Shown here: in pieces, positions 32,686 through 41,544 of the stretch
Layout of the letters: every line of letters starts with the position of its first letter
Position numbering within the stretch: position 1 is the first letter of the stretch
Virus record (IMG/VR): IMGVR_UViG_3300046007_012091
Span: 1 to 45,531 of that record
DNA: 45,531 nucleotides
Strand: one strand, 5' to 3'
Source: a virus
Notes under the pieces: model-generated
Databases searched by the model: none
What the model was told of the DNA's origin: nothing
Seen by the model: only the letters and a program-made list of their open reading frames with translations
Position numbers and translations under genes: made by a program

Positions 32686-33594
32686 TCAAGAATCTTTTTC
32701 TTCTAAATCTTCTTCACTTTGGTCAATTTCATCGCTTTTGGGCATACGTATATTTTTATATAATTCGGCCTGTCTAGCAATTTCTTCGGCGTACTCGTGA
32801 CTGTTTTGTCTGGTCAAGCTCGGAGTTAGTCCTGCTTCTTCTAACAAATCATCACGTATATTTTGGTTCTTTTTTTCTAAATTTAAAATTCTTGTAAATG
32901 AATTTGTTACTGCTGCCGTATAATAGGCGAACGGATTTTCAGATTTAGATTCATCGAATTGTAATCCGATTTGACTTAATTGTAAAATAGCTTGCCCTTT
33001 CATTTCGTCGATATAGGTGTAGCCTCTCCAATTAGATCTTTGAGCGTATCGTTCACTTAATTTAATAAACATTCGACCTAAATTTTCGGTAATTCTTCCG
33101 TGATCTTTATTAAATTTGCCAGTTTTAATCCCACCTTGCCAATGACTTTTACCTACACATATTAATTCATCTTGATCATTAAATTTCCAATGTTGGAATG
33201 GAGGAAAGTTAACTTTTTCATGAACATCGGCTCTGGTTTTAGTTGTTTTTTTACGTCCTGGGGCTAATGGAATATGATCGAATGTCATTATTCTAATTAC
33301 AATATCAGTTTTTAGAATAGATTTGTAGTCCGGGGTTATATCTGCTAATTTTATTTTTTTGTCACCTTTAGATCTTGCGTCTAAAAAGCTTAACATGCCT
33401 ATTCTTTTAGCACGGTTTCTTCTAGCTTCGGCAACGGTTCTTATATTGATCTTGTCTAAACTTGGTAAAATTATATCGTGTTGTGAATATTCTTGTTTAC
33501 TGAAACTTGAGTATGAACATTTGCTTTTGTGTATCTCTGCTAATAAATCTCGATTGTTTAGGTATTTTATTTTTCTTGTAAGTATATCAGTCAT
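32686..33594 (-). CDS. 55: Late-transcription sigma factor gp55
   Basis: A 302-aa protein of the long gp55 type seen in cyanophages and relatives. The N-terminal half (RKIKYLNNRDLLAEIHKSK; ILPSLDKINIRTVAEARRNR; FDHIPLAPGRKK) and a NFPPFQHW/VGKSHWQGGIKTG segment precede a sigma region 2-like core (SERYAQRSNWRGYTYIDEM, QLSQIGLQFDESKSENPFAYY, TAAVTNSFTRILNLEKKNQN) at about residues 185-250. It replaces host sigma factor and recognises TATAAATA-type -10 elements. T4 gp55 is 185 aa, so the N-terminal half is extra. The 55-47-46 order is as in T4. A sigma70-type promoter with an operator-like palindrome precedes it. Confidence 0.9.
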   Translation of the reverse strand: MTDILTRKIKYLNNRDLLAEIHKSKCSYSSFSKQEYSQHDIILPSLDKINIRTVAEARRNRAKRIGMLSFLDARSKGDKKIKLADITPDYKSILKTDIVIRIMTFDHIPLAPGRKKTTKTRADVHEKVNFPPFQHWKFNDQDELICVGKSHWQGGIKTGKFNKDHGRITENLGRMFIKLSERYAQRSNWRGYTYIDEMKGQAILQLSQIGLQFDESKSENPFAYYTAAVTNSFTRILNLEKKNQNIRDDLLEEAGLTPSLTRQNSHEYAEEIARQAELYKNIRMPKSDEIDQSEEDLEEKDS

Positions 33595-33618
33595 CTTATT
33601 ATTGTTATCCTTTTGAAT

Positions 33619-33646
33619 ATTGTAACAGAAAATGACACAGTGTCAA
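33619..33646 (-). promoter_or_regulatory. Sigma70-type promoter with palindromic operator for 55-47-46
   Basis: On the minus strand a perfect -35 TTGACA (33646-33641), a 16-bp spacer and -10 TACAAT (33624-33619) lie 25 nt before the gp55 ATG. TGACACAGTGTCA, a 13-bp palindrome at 33633-33645, covers the -35 hexamer and part of the spacer. It fits an early promoter read by unmodified host polymerase with room for a repressor. Confidence 0.7.
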
Positions 33647-33668
33647 CCTTTGAATAATCTACGCACTT

Positions 33669-33676
33669 TATTTATT
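33669..33676 (-). promoter_or_regulatory. Possible late promoter AATAAATA towards gp55
   Basis: On the minus strand CCAATAAATAAAGTG lies about 75 nt before the gp55 ATG, upstream of the sigma70-type promoter. If active, gp55 would also be made late from a second start. It directly abuts a plus-strand GGTAAATA. Confidence 0.3.
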
Positions 33677-33684
33677 GGTAAATA
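33677..33684 (+). promoter_or_regulatory. Candidate late promoter GGTAAATA for baseplate block
   Basis: The plus strand reads TTGGTAAATATTGG, 20 nt before the ATG at 33705. The leader contains AGAGGA as Shine-Dalgarno. The same GGTAAATA element precedes the 175-aa gene at 16821. Confidence 0.45.
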
Positions 33685-33704
33685 TTGGTATAGAGGATTT
33701 ATTT

Positions 33705-34955
33705 ATGTCGTTAGAAACTTATAAAAGATTAAGCAATGAATTCGTAGAAATTAGAAATTTTGCTTCGGGTAAAGCTGCTGAGTTAGAACCCAGATTAAAT
33801 GCAATAAATCCAAACTCTCCTGATGCACGGGAGCAATACGATCAAATTACAGCTGAGTGGACTGCACTTAAAAATGAGTTTAATCCAAAATTTTCAGAAT
33901 ATGCGCAAAAACTTAATGCAGAATTTCAAACGTTAACAGATCCGGCAGAAATAGAGGAAGCTCGAGAAGAACGTATTGTAAGAAACAGAGATAATAAAGC
34001 GACTAATAATGACTTCATACGATTAAGAGATCTATTAAGAGAAACTGAGAGACAAATTGATGCCGGTACTAATACAACTAATAAAGATGCTTCTGCTGAG
34101 AATACAGAAAATAAATTAGAAAATTCTTCTACTGTAGCGCCTTCTACGGCTGACACTTCTAATGTAGATAGTCAAACTTCTTATGATACCGGAAATAATA
34201 ATACTGTAGGGCAAGGAACTAATTCATTAGGAAGAACAATTCCATTACCAGTAGGAGCAATGCCTCCTAAACCTAATCCGGTTAACGTTACATTTAAAAA
34301 TATGGCAGGTGAGCAACAACCTCAAGATATGCGAGTTAAAATTCGTGTACCTAAAAACTATCTGACACTATATACCAAAGGTCCCGGTAATAAAGATGGA
34401 GTATTAGGAGAATTTGGAGGTATCATATTTCCATATCAGCCTAGCATAAGCTATGAACATAAAGCTGAATATAATATGCAGACTCCTTTGCACTCAAATT
34501 ATACTCAATATTTTTATAAAAATAGTCAAGTTACTCCTATTAATATTTCTGGAAAGTTTAGTGTATCGAATGAAAATGAAGCGATAGTATATATTGCAAC
34601 AGTTCATTTGCTTCGATCTCTTACGAAAATGAGATTTGGAGGCAGTACAGGCGATGCAGATAGTGGGGCTCCGCCTCCGGTATGCAGATTAGATGCCTAT
34701 GGTACTTTCATGTTACAGAATGTCCCCGTAGTAATAAATTCTTTTAAAATTGATCTCACTGAAAATATGGATTTTTATACATTGGGAAAACGTTCTGGGA
34801 GTCTAGCCAATACATTATATGAAAAAACCGCAGTACCTATTTTAAGCACCATATCGATTGGTCTATTACCTGTTTACAGTCGAGACGAAATTCAGAAATT
34901 TAATGTTACTCAATGGTTAAATGAAAAGTATGTAAGAAAGGCAGGATACTTATAA
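33705..34955 (+). CDS. Baseplate tube cap/initiator, gp48/gp54-like
   Basis: 416 aa from the ATG at 33705 (MSLETYKRLSNEF; AGAGGA 7 nt upstream). An open TTG-started extension of 10 codons is rejected. Residues 1-115 are helical and charged, and residues about 120-190 form a Ser/Thr/Asn-rich linker. The C-terminal 220 residues hold the conserved part: IIFPYQPSISYEHKAEY, NISGKFSVSNENEAIVYIATVHLLRSLTKMRFGG, GAPPPVCRLDAYGTFMLQNVPV, and a last PVYSRDEIQKFNVTQWLNE. This resembles marine T4-like tail-tube-cap proteins of the gp48/gp54 type, which nucleate the tail tube on the hub. I cannot decide between 48 and 54. The stop overlaps the next ATG (TAATG). Confidence 0.75.
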   Translation: MSLETYKRLSNEFVEIRNFASGKAAELEPRLNAINPNSPDAREQYDQITAEWTALKNEFNPKFSEYAQKLNAEFQTLTDPAEIEEAREERIVRNRDNKATNNDFIRLRDLLRETERQIDAGTNTTNKDASAENTENKLENSSTVAPSTADTSNVDSQTSYDTGNNNTVGQGTNSLGRTIPLPVGAMPPKPNPVNVTFKNMAGEQQPQDMRVKIRVPKNYLTLYTKGPGNKDGVLGEFGGIIFPYQPSISYEHKAEYNMQTPLHSNYTQYFYKNSQVTPINISGKFSVSNENEAIVYIATVHLLRSLTKMRFGGSTGDADSGAPPPVCRLDAYGTFMLQNVPVVINSFKIDLTENMDFYTLGKRSGSLANTLYEKTAVPILSTISIGLLPVYSRDEIQKFNVTQWLNEKYVRKAGYL

Positions 34956-35254
34956 TGGCAACCTATAAGGGAACAAGTCCTTATTTTCAAACTGGGGATG
35001 AAAATGGATATTTAGATCTGATGGTTTATAGAAATATACCATCAGAAGCAGATGATATATTGTTTGAAGTTACAAAAAATTATGAATATAGGCCTGATCT
35101 ATTAGCTTTTGATTTATATAATGATGTAAACTTATGGTGGGTATTTGCTATTAGAAATAAAGATATATTAAAAGATCCTGTGTTTGATTTAGAAGCAGGA
35201 ATTAAAATTTATTTGCCAAAAATTTCTACATTAAGATCTGCTTTAGGATTGTAA
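34955..35254 (+). CDS. 53: Baseplate wedge protein gp53
   Basis: A 99-aa protein with the gp53 core YEYRPDLLAFDLYNDVNLWWVFA, RNKDILKDPVFDLEAG and IKIYLP. The last part resembles a LysM-type motif. T4 gp53 is 196 aa, so this is a compact form, as in other marine T4-like phages. gp53 joins neighbouring wedges during baseplate assembly. The ATG overlaps the stop of the tube-cap gene, and the next gene starts 1 nt after its TAA, so the three are probably translationally coupled. Confidence 0.85.
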   Translation: MATYKGTSPYFQTGDENGYLDLMVYRNIPSEADDILFEVTKNYEYRPDLLAFDLYNDVNLWWVFAIRNKDILKDPVFDLEAGIKIYLPKISTLRSALGL

Positions 35255-35255
35255 A

Positions 35256-38200
35256 ATGAGTGATTCTCGAGTTCAAAGAAAAACCGAAACGACTCCGACA
35301 AATGATAGACCAAAGGTAGTACAATCTTCAAAAAAAAATGTATTAAATTCCTATAGATCATATACATACAATTTTACCTTGGCAGCACTAAGAAAAGAAG
35401 TTGTTAACAATCCGGATCTATATAGACAAAGTGCTTTAGATTTTATCATATTGAAAAGTGGAGGGAAAGGAACCCAAGGTATTTCTACAGATGTGTCATC
35501 TGTAGATAGAGTTACTGGACAGGAAGAATATGAAGTCGAGGAGACTGAAGATGTTCCTATTCGAGAGGGCGGTCGAATAACAGGCTACAATAAAGAAAAG
35601 GTAAGGAAAAAAAGAAAAAGAGATGTATTTTCAAAAGATGATATAACTGGTAAGGAGTTAGTTAAATCATTTAACGAAAAGAGTCCTGGTAGATTTGATT
35701 TATATATAGACAATGTTGAAATCGAAACTACAATGGCCTTCAGTCAAGAAGGCGGTACAACATTGCCCACCGCATTTAGATTTAGAGTTTTTGAACCTTA
35801 CAGTATTAATGGATTTATAGAAGCTTTGCATGTATCTGCCGTAGCAGCAGGATATCCTAATTATACAGAAGCTAGTTTCATATTAAAAATGGACTTTATT
35901 GGTTATCCTGATAATGATACCGTGTCTTTCCAAAGTCCTAAGATTATTGAAAATACCACAAGATATTTTCCAATAAAGTTTACGGGTATAGATGTTGAAA
36001 TAGGTGAAAGAGGTACTCGTTATAGTTGTTCGGCAATACCATACAGCGATTCTGCATTTGGTCAGGCTAATAAACTCAAAAGACCTATTACAATGGCAGG
36101 TAATACTGTAGAAGAAGTTTTGAAAAATTTTGTTTCGAATTTAAATGAACAAATTAAAAATGACGAGAATTTAGCTAAAGTTGGAGCCAAAGATTTTGAT
36201 GAATATGAAATTCTTTTTCCACTTAGAGAAGATGGGTTTAATAGAAATGTAACGAATGAAATAGGAAAAAGTAATATAACATCTATACTTAAAACCAATT
36301 CCATTTACAAATTTCCCGACCCTGGAAGATCACAACCTTCTCAAACTCCTAGACAAAGTGATGCAGCCCCCGACGAAATAAAACTTCATCCAAATTCGGG
36401 AACGCCACCGCAGATACAGTTTTCAGATGGACAAAATATAAATGAAATTATTGCTGCTGTTATTAGAGATAGCGAATACGTAAAAAATATTCTTAGAGAG
36501 AAAAAAATAGATAGTAATGGTTTTATAGATTATTTCATGATCAAAGCAGATGTAACCAATAAAGAAACTATAGATCCGGTAAGTAGAAAACCTTTTCAAA
36601 TTTATACCTACAATGTTTTACCTTACAAAATACATTTTACAAGAATCCCATCACTTCAAGGACAGAAGTTTGATGCATCCGATATAACCTCATTAAGTTT
36701 AAGAGAATACAATTATATCTATACAGGAAAAAATGTAGATGTCATAAATTTTAAATTATCTTTTAATAAATTATTTTTCGAAGCTATACCAGTTGCTATG
36801 GGTAATAATGATCAACCTGGTGCTAGAGATTCTGTTGCACAACCTAACGATGTCAGAGAAAGATTAAAAGGCACCGACATGGTTAATGAAACTACGGATC
36901 AAAATGGCTCACCTACACAAAGATCTGTTTCACAATCTGTGATAATGAACGGTGCCAATGCAGGGCAAATGTCAAATGACCCTTATTATACATTAGCTAG
37001 AAATATGCATAATGCTATTATTGATTCTAAAGCTAGTATGGTAACAGGCGAAATTGAAATAATAGGAGATCCTTTCTTTTTGGTAACGGGTGGTATTGGG
37101 AATTATAATCCTAAACCTGGTGAGTTATCGGGCACAACCACAGACGGAGAAGCCGATCATATGCAGGGAGAAGTTTTAATCACTATAAATTTTAGAAATC
37201 CTGTTGATATTAATCCATTACAGAAAGGCGGTCTTTTATATTTTGAAACAGAAAAATTACCATTTAGTGGTGTATATCGTGTGATTAGAGTACATAACAC
37301 TTTCAATGATGGTTTCTTTAAACAGCGATTAGAAATAGTAAGATATCCTGGACAAATTATAGGTAAGACTAAGGAGACTGTTTTAGCTGATGCTACTTCC
37401 GAAGAACCTAAACCCGGGGCACAAGTTGTACAATCTACTACATTAGGAGAAAATAGAGGAGGTACAGCTATTTCTACAGTGAATGCTGCAACTGCGTTGG
37501 GTAGGGGTTTGCCTAGTTCCGGACTTCCTGGATTTTTAAGTAATTTTATAGGCCAACAAGGAGGACTAGGAGGTGTAGGAAATTTATTAAATCAATTTAG
37601 TGGTATAGCAGCAAAAGGACTAGGTGCATTAGGATCTGCTAATTCTGTATTAGGTGCTAATAATCCCATTAATTTAGATCAATTATCTGCTGGCATAAGA
37701 ATGAAAACATCTGGTTTATTTGATGCAGTATCCGCAGGTTTAGGTAATGCAGCAGCATTGGTTAAATCTTCAGCAGCTATAAACAGTGTATTGCCTACGA
37801 ATAGTTCTGCAGAAACTTTAGCTGATAATATTGTAAAACAACAAAATGCAATTGCAAATCAAATCGGTGTAGAAGGGTCGGGAATAGGTGAAGGTGCAAA
37901 ATATAGTGTTAATGTTCTAACCTCTTCTGATGGTAATCCTGTAGTAACATCTGATGGTACTCCGGTTTCTGTAGGAAATTCGTCTAGTTTAAATTTAGAT
38001 GTAAAATCCACAGACTTAAAAGCATCAGTCGGTCTTTCTTCTGTTGCAGGTGTAGCATCGGGTTTATTACCTACTGATATTTCTGCTGTAAAATCATTAG
38101 GTGCTAATGTCTCTGGATTAATTTCTTCTGTCGGTGGAAAAATTCAAGGATTAACCTCAGGTGTTCCCAGTGATCCTAATGCTATTGCTGCTAAGTTTGG

Positions 38201-38798
38201 AATAAATCCTTCTCAATTATCTGGACTTAGCGACAATATGAGAAGTAAAGTTTTAAATGATCTAACAGACTTATCCAAAAAAATCCCAAAAGATGCAAAT
38301 TTGGATTTGGCTACCAGTAGGGGTTTGATGTTGAAATATGTTCCTAAGGATAAATTACAAAATCTTCCTGCTACTGCACCTTATAGAACTGCTCCTCCAC
38401 CTGAATATGATGAAAAATATTTACAGGAATTAGCTAGTCAAGGAAGTCAAAAATTGGCAAATGCATTTGGTGTTAGTAATCCAAGCAGTTTGAATGACGA
38501 TCTAAAAGAATCTTCAGCTTTTCAAAATTTAGCCAGTATGTCTTCTTTATTGCCAGATGGATTAAAAGCTGGACTGGGAGATACGAATGCGTTAGATGTT
38601 AATGCAATAAGAAATAAATTAACTGGAGCTTCAAATCTAATCAACACAGTTTCTCCGATAGAAGGCTCAGTTGAATCTAATTTGAAATCAATTCAAAACA
38701 AAATAGGAAATTCATTTCAAACAACTAATCTTGCTACATCTGTAGTTACTAAATTTAATCAAGGACCTAGTCCATTGGATAAATTACTTAATACATAG
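35256..38798 (+). CDS. Large baseplate hub-like virion protein
   Basis: A 1180-aa protein. The N-terminus (NSYRSYTYNFTLAALRKEVV; FIILKSGGKG) is a signature of large baseplate proteins in marine T4-like phages. Residues about 140-290 (DLYIDNVEIETTMAF, FEPYSINGFIEALH, RYFPIKFTGIDVEIGERG) and about 590-710 (MVTGEIEIIGDPFFLVTGG; FETEKLPFSGVYRVIRVHNTF; GFFKQRLEIVRYPG) look like the strand-rich hub domains of gp27/gpD-type proteins. The last 430 residues are low-complexity Ala/Gly/Leu/Ser-rich with helical segments. It lies between 53 and 5, consistent with a hub partner of gp5. A gp27-equivalent role is inferred, not shown. The Shine-Dalgarno (TTAGGA) lies inside gene 53. Confidence 0.65.
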   Translation: MSDSRVQRKTETTPTNDRPKVVQSSKKNVLNSYRSYTYNFTLAALRKEVVNNPDLYRQSALDFIILKSGGKGTQGISTDVSSVDRVTGQEEYEVEETEDVPIREGGRITGYNKEKVRKKRKRDVFSKDDITGKELVKSFNEKSPGRFDLYIDNVEIETTMAFSQEGGTTLPTAFRFRVFEPYSINGFIEALHVSAVAAGYPNYTEASFILKMDFIGYPDNDTVSFQSPKIIENTTRYFPIKFTGIDVEIGERGTRYSCSAIPYSDSAFGQANKLKRPITMAGNTVEEVLKNFVSNLNEQIKNDENLAKVGAKDFDEYEILFPLREDGFNRNVTNEIGKSNITSILKTNSIYKFPDPGRSQPSQTPRQSDAAPDEIKLHPNSGTPPQIQFSDGQNINEIIAAVIRDSEYVKNILREKKIDSNGFIDYFMIKADVTNKETIDPVSRKPFQIYTYNVLPYKIHFTRIPSLQGQKFDASDITSLSLREYNYIYTGKNVDVINFKLSFNKLFFEAIPVAMGNNDQPGARDSVAQPNDVRERLKGTDMVNETTDQNGSPTQRSVSQSVIMNGANAGQMSNDPYYTLARNMHNAIIDSKASMVTGEIEIIGDPFFLVTGGIGNYNPKPGELSGTTTDGEADHMQGEVLITINFRNPVDINPLQKGGLLYFETEKLPFSGVYRVIRVHNTFNDGFFKQRLEIVRYPGQIIGKTKETVLADATSEEPKPGAQVVQSTTLGENRGGTAISTVNAATALGRGLPSSGLPGFLSNFIGQQGGLGGVGNLLNQFSGIAAKGLGALGSANSVLGANNPINLDQLSAGIRMKTSGLFDAVSAGLGNAAALVKSSAAINSVLPTNSSAETLADNIVKQQNAIANQIGVEGSGIGEGAKYSVNVLTSSDGNPVVTSDGTPVSVGNSSSLNLDVKSTDLKASVGLSSVAGVASGLLPTDISAVKSLGANVSGLISSVGGKIQGLTSGVPSDPNAIAAKFGINPSQLSGLSDNMRSKVLNDLTDLSKKIPKDANLDLATSRGLMLKYVPKDKLQNLPATAPYRTAPPPEYDEKYLQELASQGSQKLANAFGVSNPSSLNDDLKESSAFQNLASMSSLLPDGLKAGLGDTNALDVNAIRNKLTGASNLINTVSPIEGSVESNLKSIQNKIGNSFQTTNLATSVVTKFNQGPSPLDKLLNT

Positions 38799-38807
38799 AG
38801 TTATCAA

Positions 38808-41066
38808 ATGCCAAATGAAGAAAGATCACCGGGAAAGTTGCCGTCTCCGGGCCCATACATTGCAGAAGTAACAAATCACTTAGATCCTACCTATATGGGT
38901 GGCTTAGAAGTGTCATTGGTAAAAGGTGTTGTCAACAACATCGATATGCAAAATCAAACCTTTATAGTCAAATATCTTAGTCCATTTTATGGAGTCACTA
39001 GTTTGAGGTTTGAAGGAACTAACAGTGGCGATTTCAATGATGTTCAAAAAAGTTATGGTATGTGGATGATTCCTCCGGATATTGGTACAAGGGTTATGGT
39101 AATTTTTATTGAAGGTGAACCTAATCAGGGATACTGGTTTGGTTGTATTCAAGATCTTTATCAAAATCATATGGTTCCTGGTTTAGCAGCCAGTAAACAG
39201 GTTGTCTTGACACCTGAACAAGAAAGAAAATACGGTACTGATTTTCTTCCAGTGGCAGAATATAATAAACAAACTTTTACACTTGATAATTCTAATCCTA
39301 ACAAAGCAGGAAAACCTGTTCATCCATTTGCAGATAGACTTTTGGCTCAGGGATTGTTATTAGATACAATTCGTGGTGTTACAACTAGCGGAGCAAGACG
39401 AGAAATTCCTAGTCAAGTATTTGGTATCAGTACCCCAGGTCCTTTAGATAAAAGCTCGGGAGCTAGAAAAGGCCAAATAGGATATAAAGAGAAAAGATTA
39501 GCACCAGTTAGTAGATTAGGTGGATCTACATTTGTTATGGATGACGGTGACGCCAATGGACAAAATGAATTAGTTAGAATACGTACTAGAACAGGTCATC
39601 AAATTTTAATGCATAATAGTCATGATTTAATTTATATTGCAAATAGTAAAGGTTCGGCTTGGATAGAGTTAACTAGTAATGGAAAGATTGATATATTTGC
39701 AAATGATAGTGTTAGTATTCATACCGAATATGATTTCAACTTTAGAGCCGACAGAGATATTAATTTAGAAGCTGGTAGAAATATCAATATTAGAGCTTTA
39801 AAAAATATGGAAACAAATGTAGCAGGACACCATTTTTTAATTGTTGATGAAAATTCTAAACTACATGTTAAAAAAGATAATGAAATTTTAGTAGGACAGG
39901 ATTATAAATTAACTGTTTCTCAAGATATAAATCAATTTGCAGAAAATAATACTATGCATACAACAGGGAAACAGTTTAATGTAAAAGCTGGCGATCAATA
40001 TAGAGAAACTGCTAGTCAAATTCATATGAATGGACCGACTGCTACTGCTGCAGAAACAGTGTCAGCACCGCCACTGATTTCCACATATAAATTACCTAAT
40101 AGAAGTGTTGAAGAAGGATGGGCTAACGGCAATTTTTACAAAACTAACGATATTGTCAGTATCATGCAACGTGTTCCTACACATGAGCCTTGGGATCAAC
40201 ATGAAAATATAAATCCGTCTAAATATTCTCCGTCGGCTACAGATCAAAGTTTACAAAGTAGAGCAAGTTCAGGCATTGCCGATAACCCTGCTTCAGGTCT
40301 TCAAGAAACTGCCAATTCATCTAGTATAGTTCCGGGAACTTGTGATCCTAAATTCGCAAAAGATATTAATAATAGTAGTGCTCAAGCTGGCATTGCTGCT
40401 CTAAAGAAAGCTTGCCAAGATCTTGGACTAACTAGTCCATACGCTGTAGCAGCTTTATTAGGTATTGCAGGTGGAGAAAGCCGCTGGAAAGTCGTAGAAG
40501 AAAGTTTTAATTATAGTGCAAATAGATTATTACAGGTATTTCCAAGTGTATTTAAAGGAAACGCAGCACTGGCTCAACAATATGCCGGTAATCCTAACAA
40601 TAGTTTACCTGAATTTTTGTATGGTTATCAAACCGCAAAGGGCAAAGGGCTTGGTAATACACAGGCTGGAGATGGTGCAAAATTTATAGGTAGAGGATAT
40701 ATTCAACTTACAGGCAGAGCTAATTATACTCGTTATAGTTCTCAAATGTTCAGTAATGGTCTATTATCAAGTGCTATAGAACTGGTAGATAATCCTCAAC
40801 TTTTAAATACTCCTAAAATAGCAGCAGAGGTCAGCGTATTATATTTCTTAGATAGAGTTAAGTTAGCTCAAACTGATCCTGGATATTTTGAAGCAGCATA
40901 TAGAGCAGTGGGATTTTGTACACCGGATATATACATTGCTAAAAGAGGCTTCTATGAATGTTTTTATGCACAATTAAGTGGTGCGGCTGTAAGTACAGGT
41001 GCAGGTGGTATATTAGTTGATGGACAGGGCAATCCTATTTCAACTGGCGTAGGTTCTACTCCATAA
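38808..41066 (+). CDS. 5: Hub needle protein gp5 with C-terminal GH19-type lysozyme domain
   Basis: A 752-aa protein. Residues 13-125 are an OB-fold domain (PGPYIAEVTNHLDPTYMGG; YGMWMIPPDIGTRVMVIFIEG). Residues about 235-410 are a VgrG/gp5C-like triple-helix needle (VRIRTRTGHQILMHNS; AWIELTSNGKIDIFAND; then 8-residue-period strands). A conserved PTHEPWDQHENINP follows. Residues 515-735 form a GH19 chitinase/lysozyme-like domain: GIAGGESRWKVVEESFN with candidate catalytic Glu557 and Glu564/565, and GRGYIQLTGRANY at 628-640. In T4 the (unrelated) lysozyme is inserted between OB and needle. Here the lytic domain is at the end and of another family. It punctures the outer membrane and cleaves peptidoglycan locally. 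No clear Shine-Dalgarno is seen. Confidence 0.88.
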   Translation: MPNEERSPGKLPSPGPYIAEVTNHLDPTYMGGLEVSLVKGVVNNIDMQNQTFIVKYLSPFYGVTSLRFEGTNSGDFNDVQKSYGMWMIPPDIGTRVMVIFIEGEPNQGYWFGCIQDLYQNHMVPGLAASKQVVLTPEQERKYGTDFLPVAEYNKQTFTLDNSNPNKAGKPVHPFADRLLAQGLLLDTIRGVTTSGARREIPSQVFGISTPGPLDKSSGARKGQIGYKEKRLAPVSRLGGSTFVMDDGDANGQNELVRIRTRTGHQILMHNSHDLIYIANSKGSAWIELTSNGKIDIFANDSVSIHTEYDFNFRADRDINLEAGRNINIRALKNMETNVAGHHFLIVDENSKLHVKKDNEILVGQDYKLTVSQDINQFAENNTMHTTGKQFNVKAGDQYRETASQIHMNGPTATAAETVSAPPLISTYKLPNRSVEEGWANGNFYKTNDIVSIMQRVPTHEPWDQHENINPSKYSPSATDQSLQSRASSGIADNPASGLQETANSSSIVPGTCDPKFAKDINNSSAQAGIAALKKACQDLGLTSPYAVAALLGIAGGESRWKVVEESFNYSANRLLQVFPSVFKGNAALAQQYAGNPNNSLPEFLYGYQTAKGKGLGNTQAGDGAKFIGRGYIQLTGRANYTRYSSQMFSNGLLSSAIELVDNPQLLNTPKIAAEVSVLYFLDRVKLAQTDPGYFEAAYRAVGFCTPDIYIAKRGFYECFYAQLSGAAVSTGAGGILVDGQGNPISTGVGSTP

Positions 41067-41073
41067 TTTAGCT

Positions 41074-41081
41074 TATAAATA
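41074..41081 (+). promoter_or_regulatory. Late promoter TATAAATA, 5 nt before gp25 ATG
   Basis: An exact TATAAATACT element ends 5 nt before the gene 25 ATG. With the normal T4 late geometry transcription would start at or next to the A of the ATG, predicting a leaderless or nearly leaderless mRNA. No Shine-Dalgarno is present, and an in-frame TAG at 41069 excludes an upstream start. Confidence 0.7.
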
Positions 41082-41086
41082 CTTTC

Positions 41087-41524
41087 ATGCCCTATAAGAA
41101 CATTGAAATTGAACCAGTAGAAAAACCATATCTTCAACCGGTTAAGAAAGATCATTTTTATAAAGGTTTCAGTTCTGTAAACCCTTTAAATTCTGGAGGA
41201 AGATTATACGATTTTGAATTAGTGAAGCAAGATATTGTAAATCATTTTAATACAAAAAAAGGTGAAAGGTTAATGAATCCTGCATTCGGTAGCATAATTT
41301 GGGATTTACTTATGGAACCTTTAACAGAACAAACTAGAGAAGCTTTGAATCAAGATATTACAGAAATCTGTAATAGTGATCCTAGAGTTTATCCTACTGA
41401 TATTACCTTGACAGAATATGAAAATGGTTATATTTTGGATGTAACTTTAGTCTTAAAAAACACCGATCAATCTGGCAATATGCGAATTGCTTTTGATCAA
41501 AAATTAGGATTGTTGGTACAATAA
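41087..41524 (+). CDS. 25: Baseplate wedge protein gp25
   Basis: A 145-aa protein of the gp25 family (lysozyme-like name, wedge function). It has FYKGFSSVNPLNSGGRLYDFELVKQDIVNHFNTKKGERLMNPAFGS at residues about 25-70, with the conserved GERxMNPxFG motif, then IIWDLLMEPLTEQTREAL. It forms the core bundle of the wedge with gp6. T4 gp25 is 132 aa. It seems to be its own transcription unit, with an exact late promoter just before the ATG and a hairpin terminator around its stop codon. Confidence 0.93.
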   Translation: MPYKNIEIEPVEKPYLQPVKKDHFYKGFSSVNPLNSGGRLYDFELVKQDIVNHFNTKKGERLMNPAFGSIIWDLLMEPLTEQTREALNQDITEICNSDPRVYPTDITLTEYENGYILDVTLVLKNTDQSGNMRIAFDQKLGLLVQ

Positions 41525-41541
41525 TATACCAACATTATTTT
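41511..41541 (+). terminator. Terminator hairpin enclosing the gp25 stop codon
   Basis: A perfect 8-bp stem TGTTGGTA (41511-41518)/TACCAACA (41527-41534) holds the TAA stop in its 8-nt loop and is followed by TTATTTT. The U tract is imperfect. A new late-type promoter follows immediately. Confidence 0.55.
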
Positions 41542-41544
41542 AAA

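Noticed and set aside
33675-33704. TTG-started N-terminal extension of the tube-cap protein
   Set aside because: The ATG at 33705 has a proper AGAGGA at 7 nt, and the extension would cover the late-promoter element.
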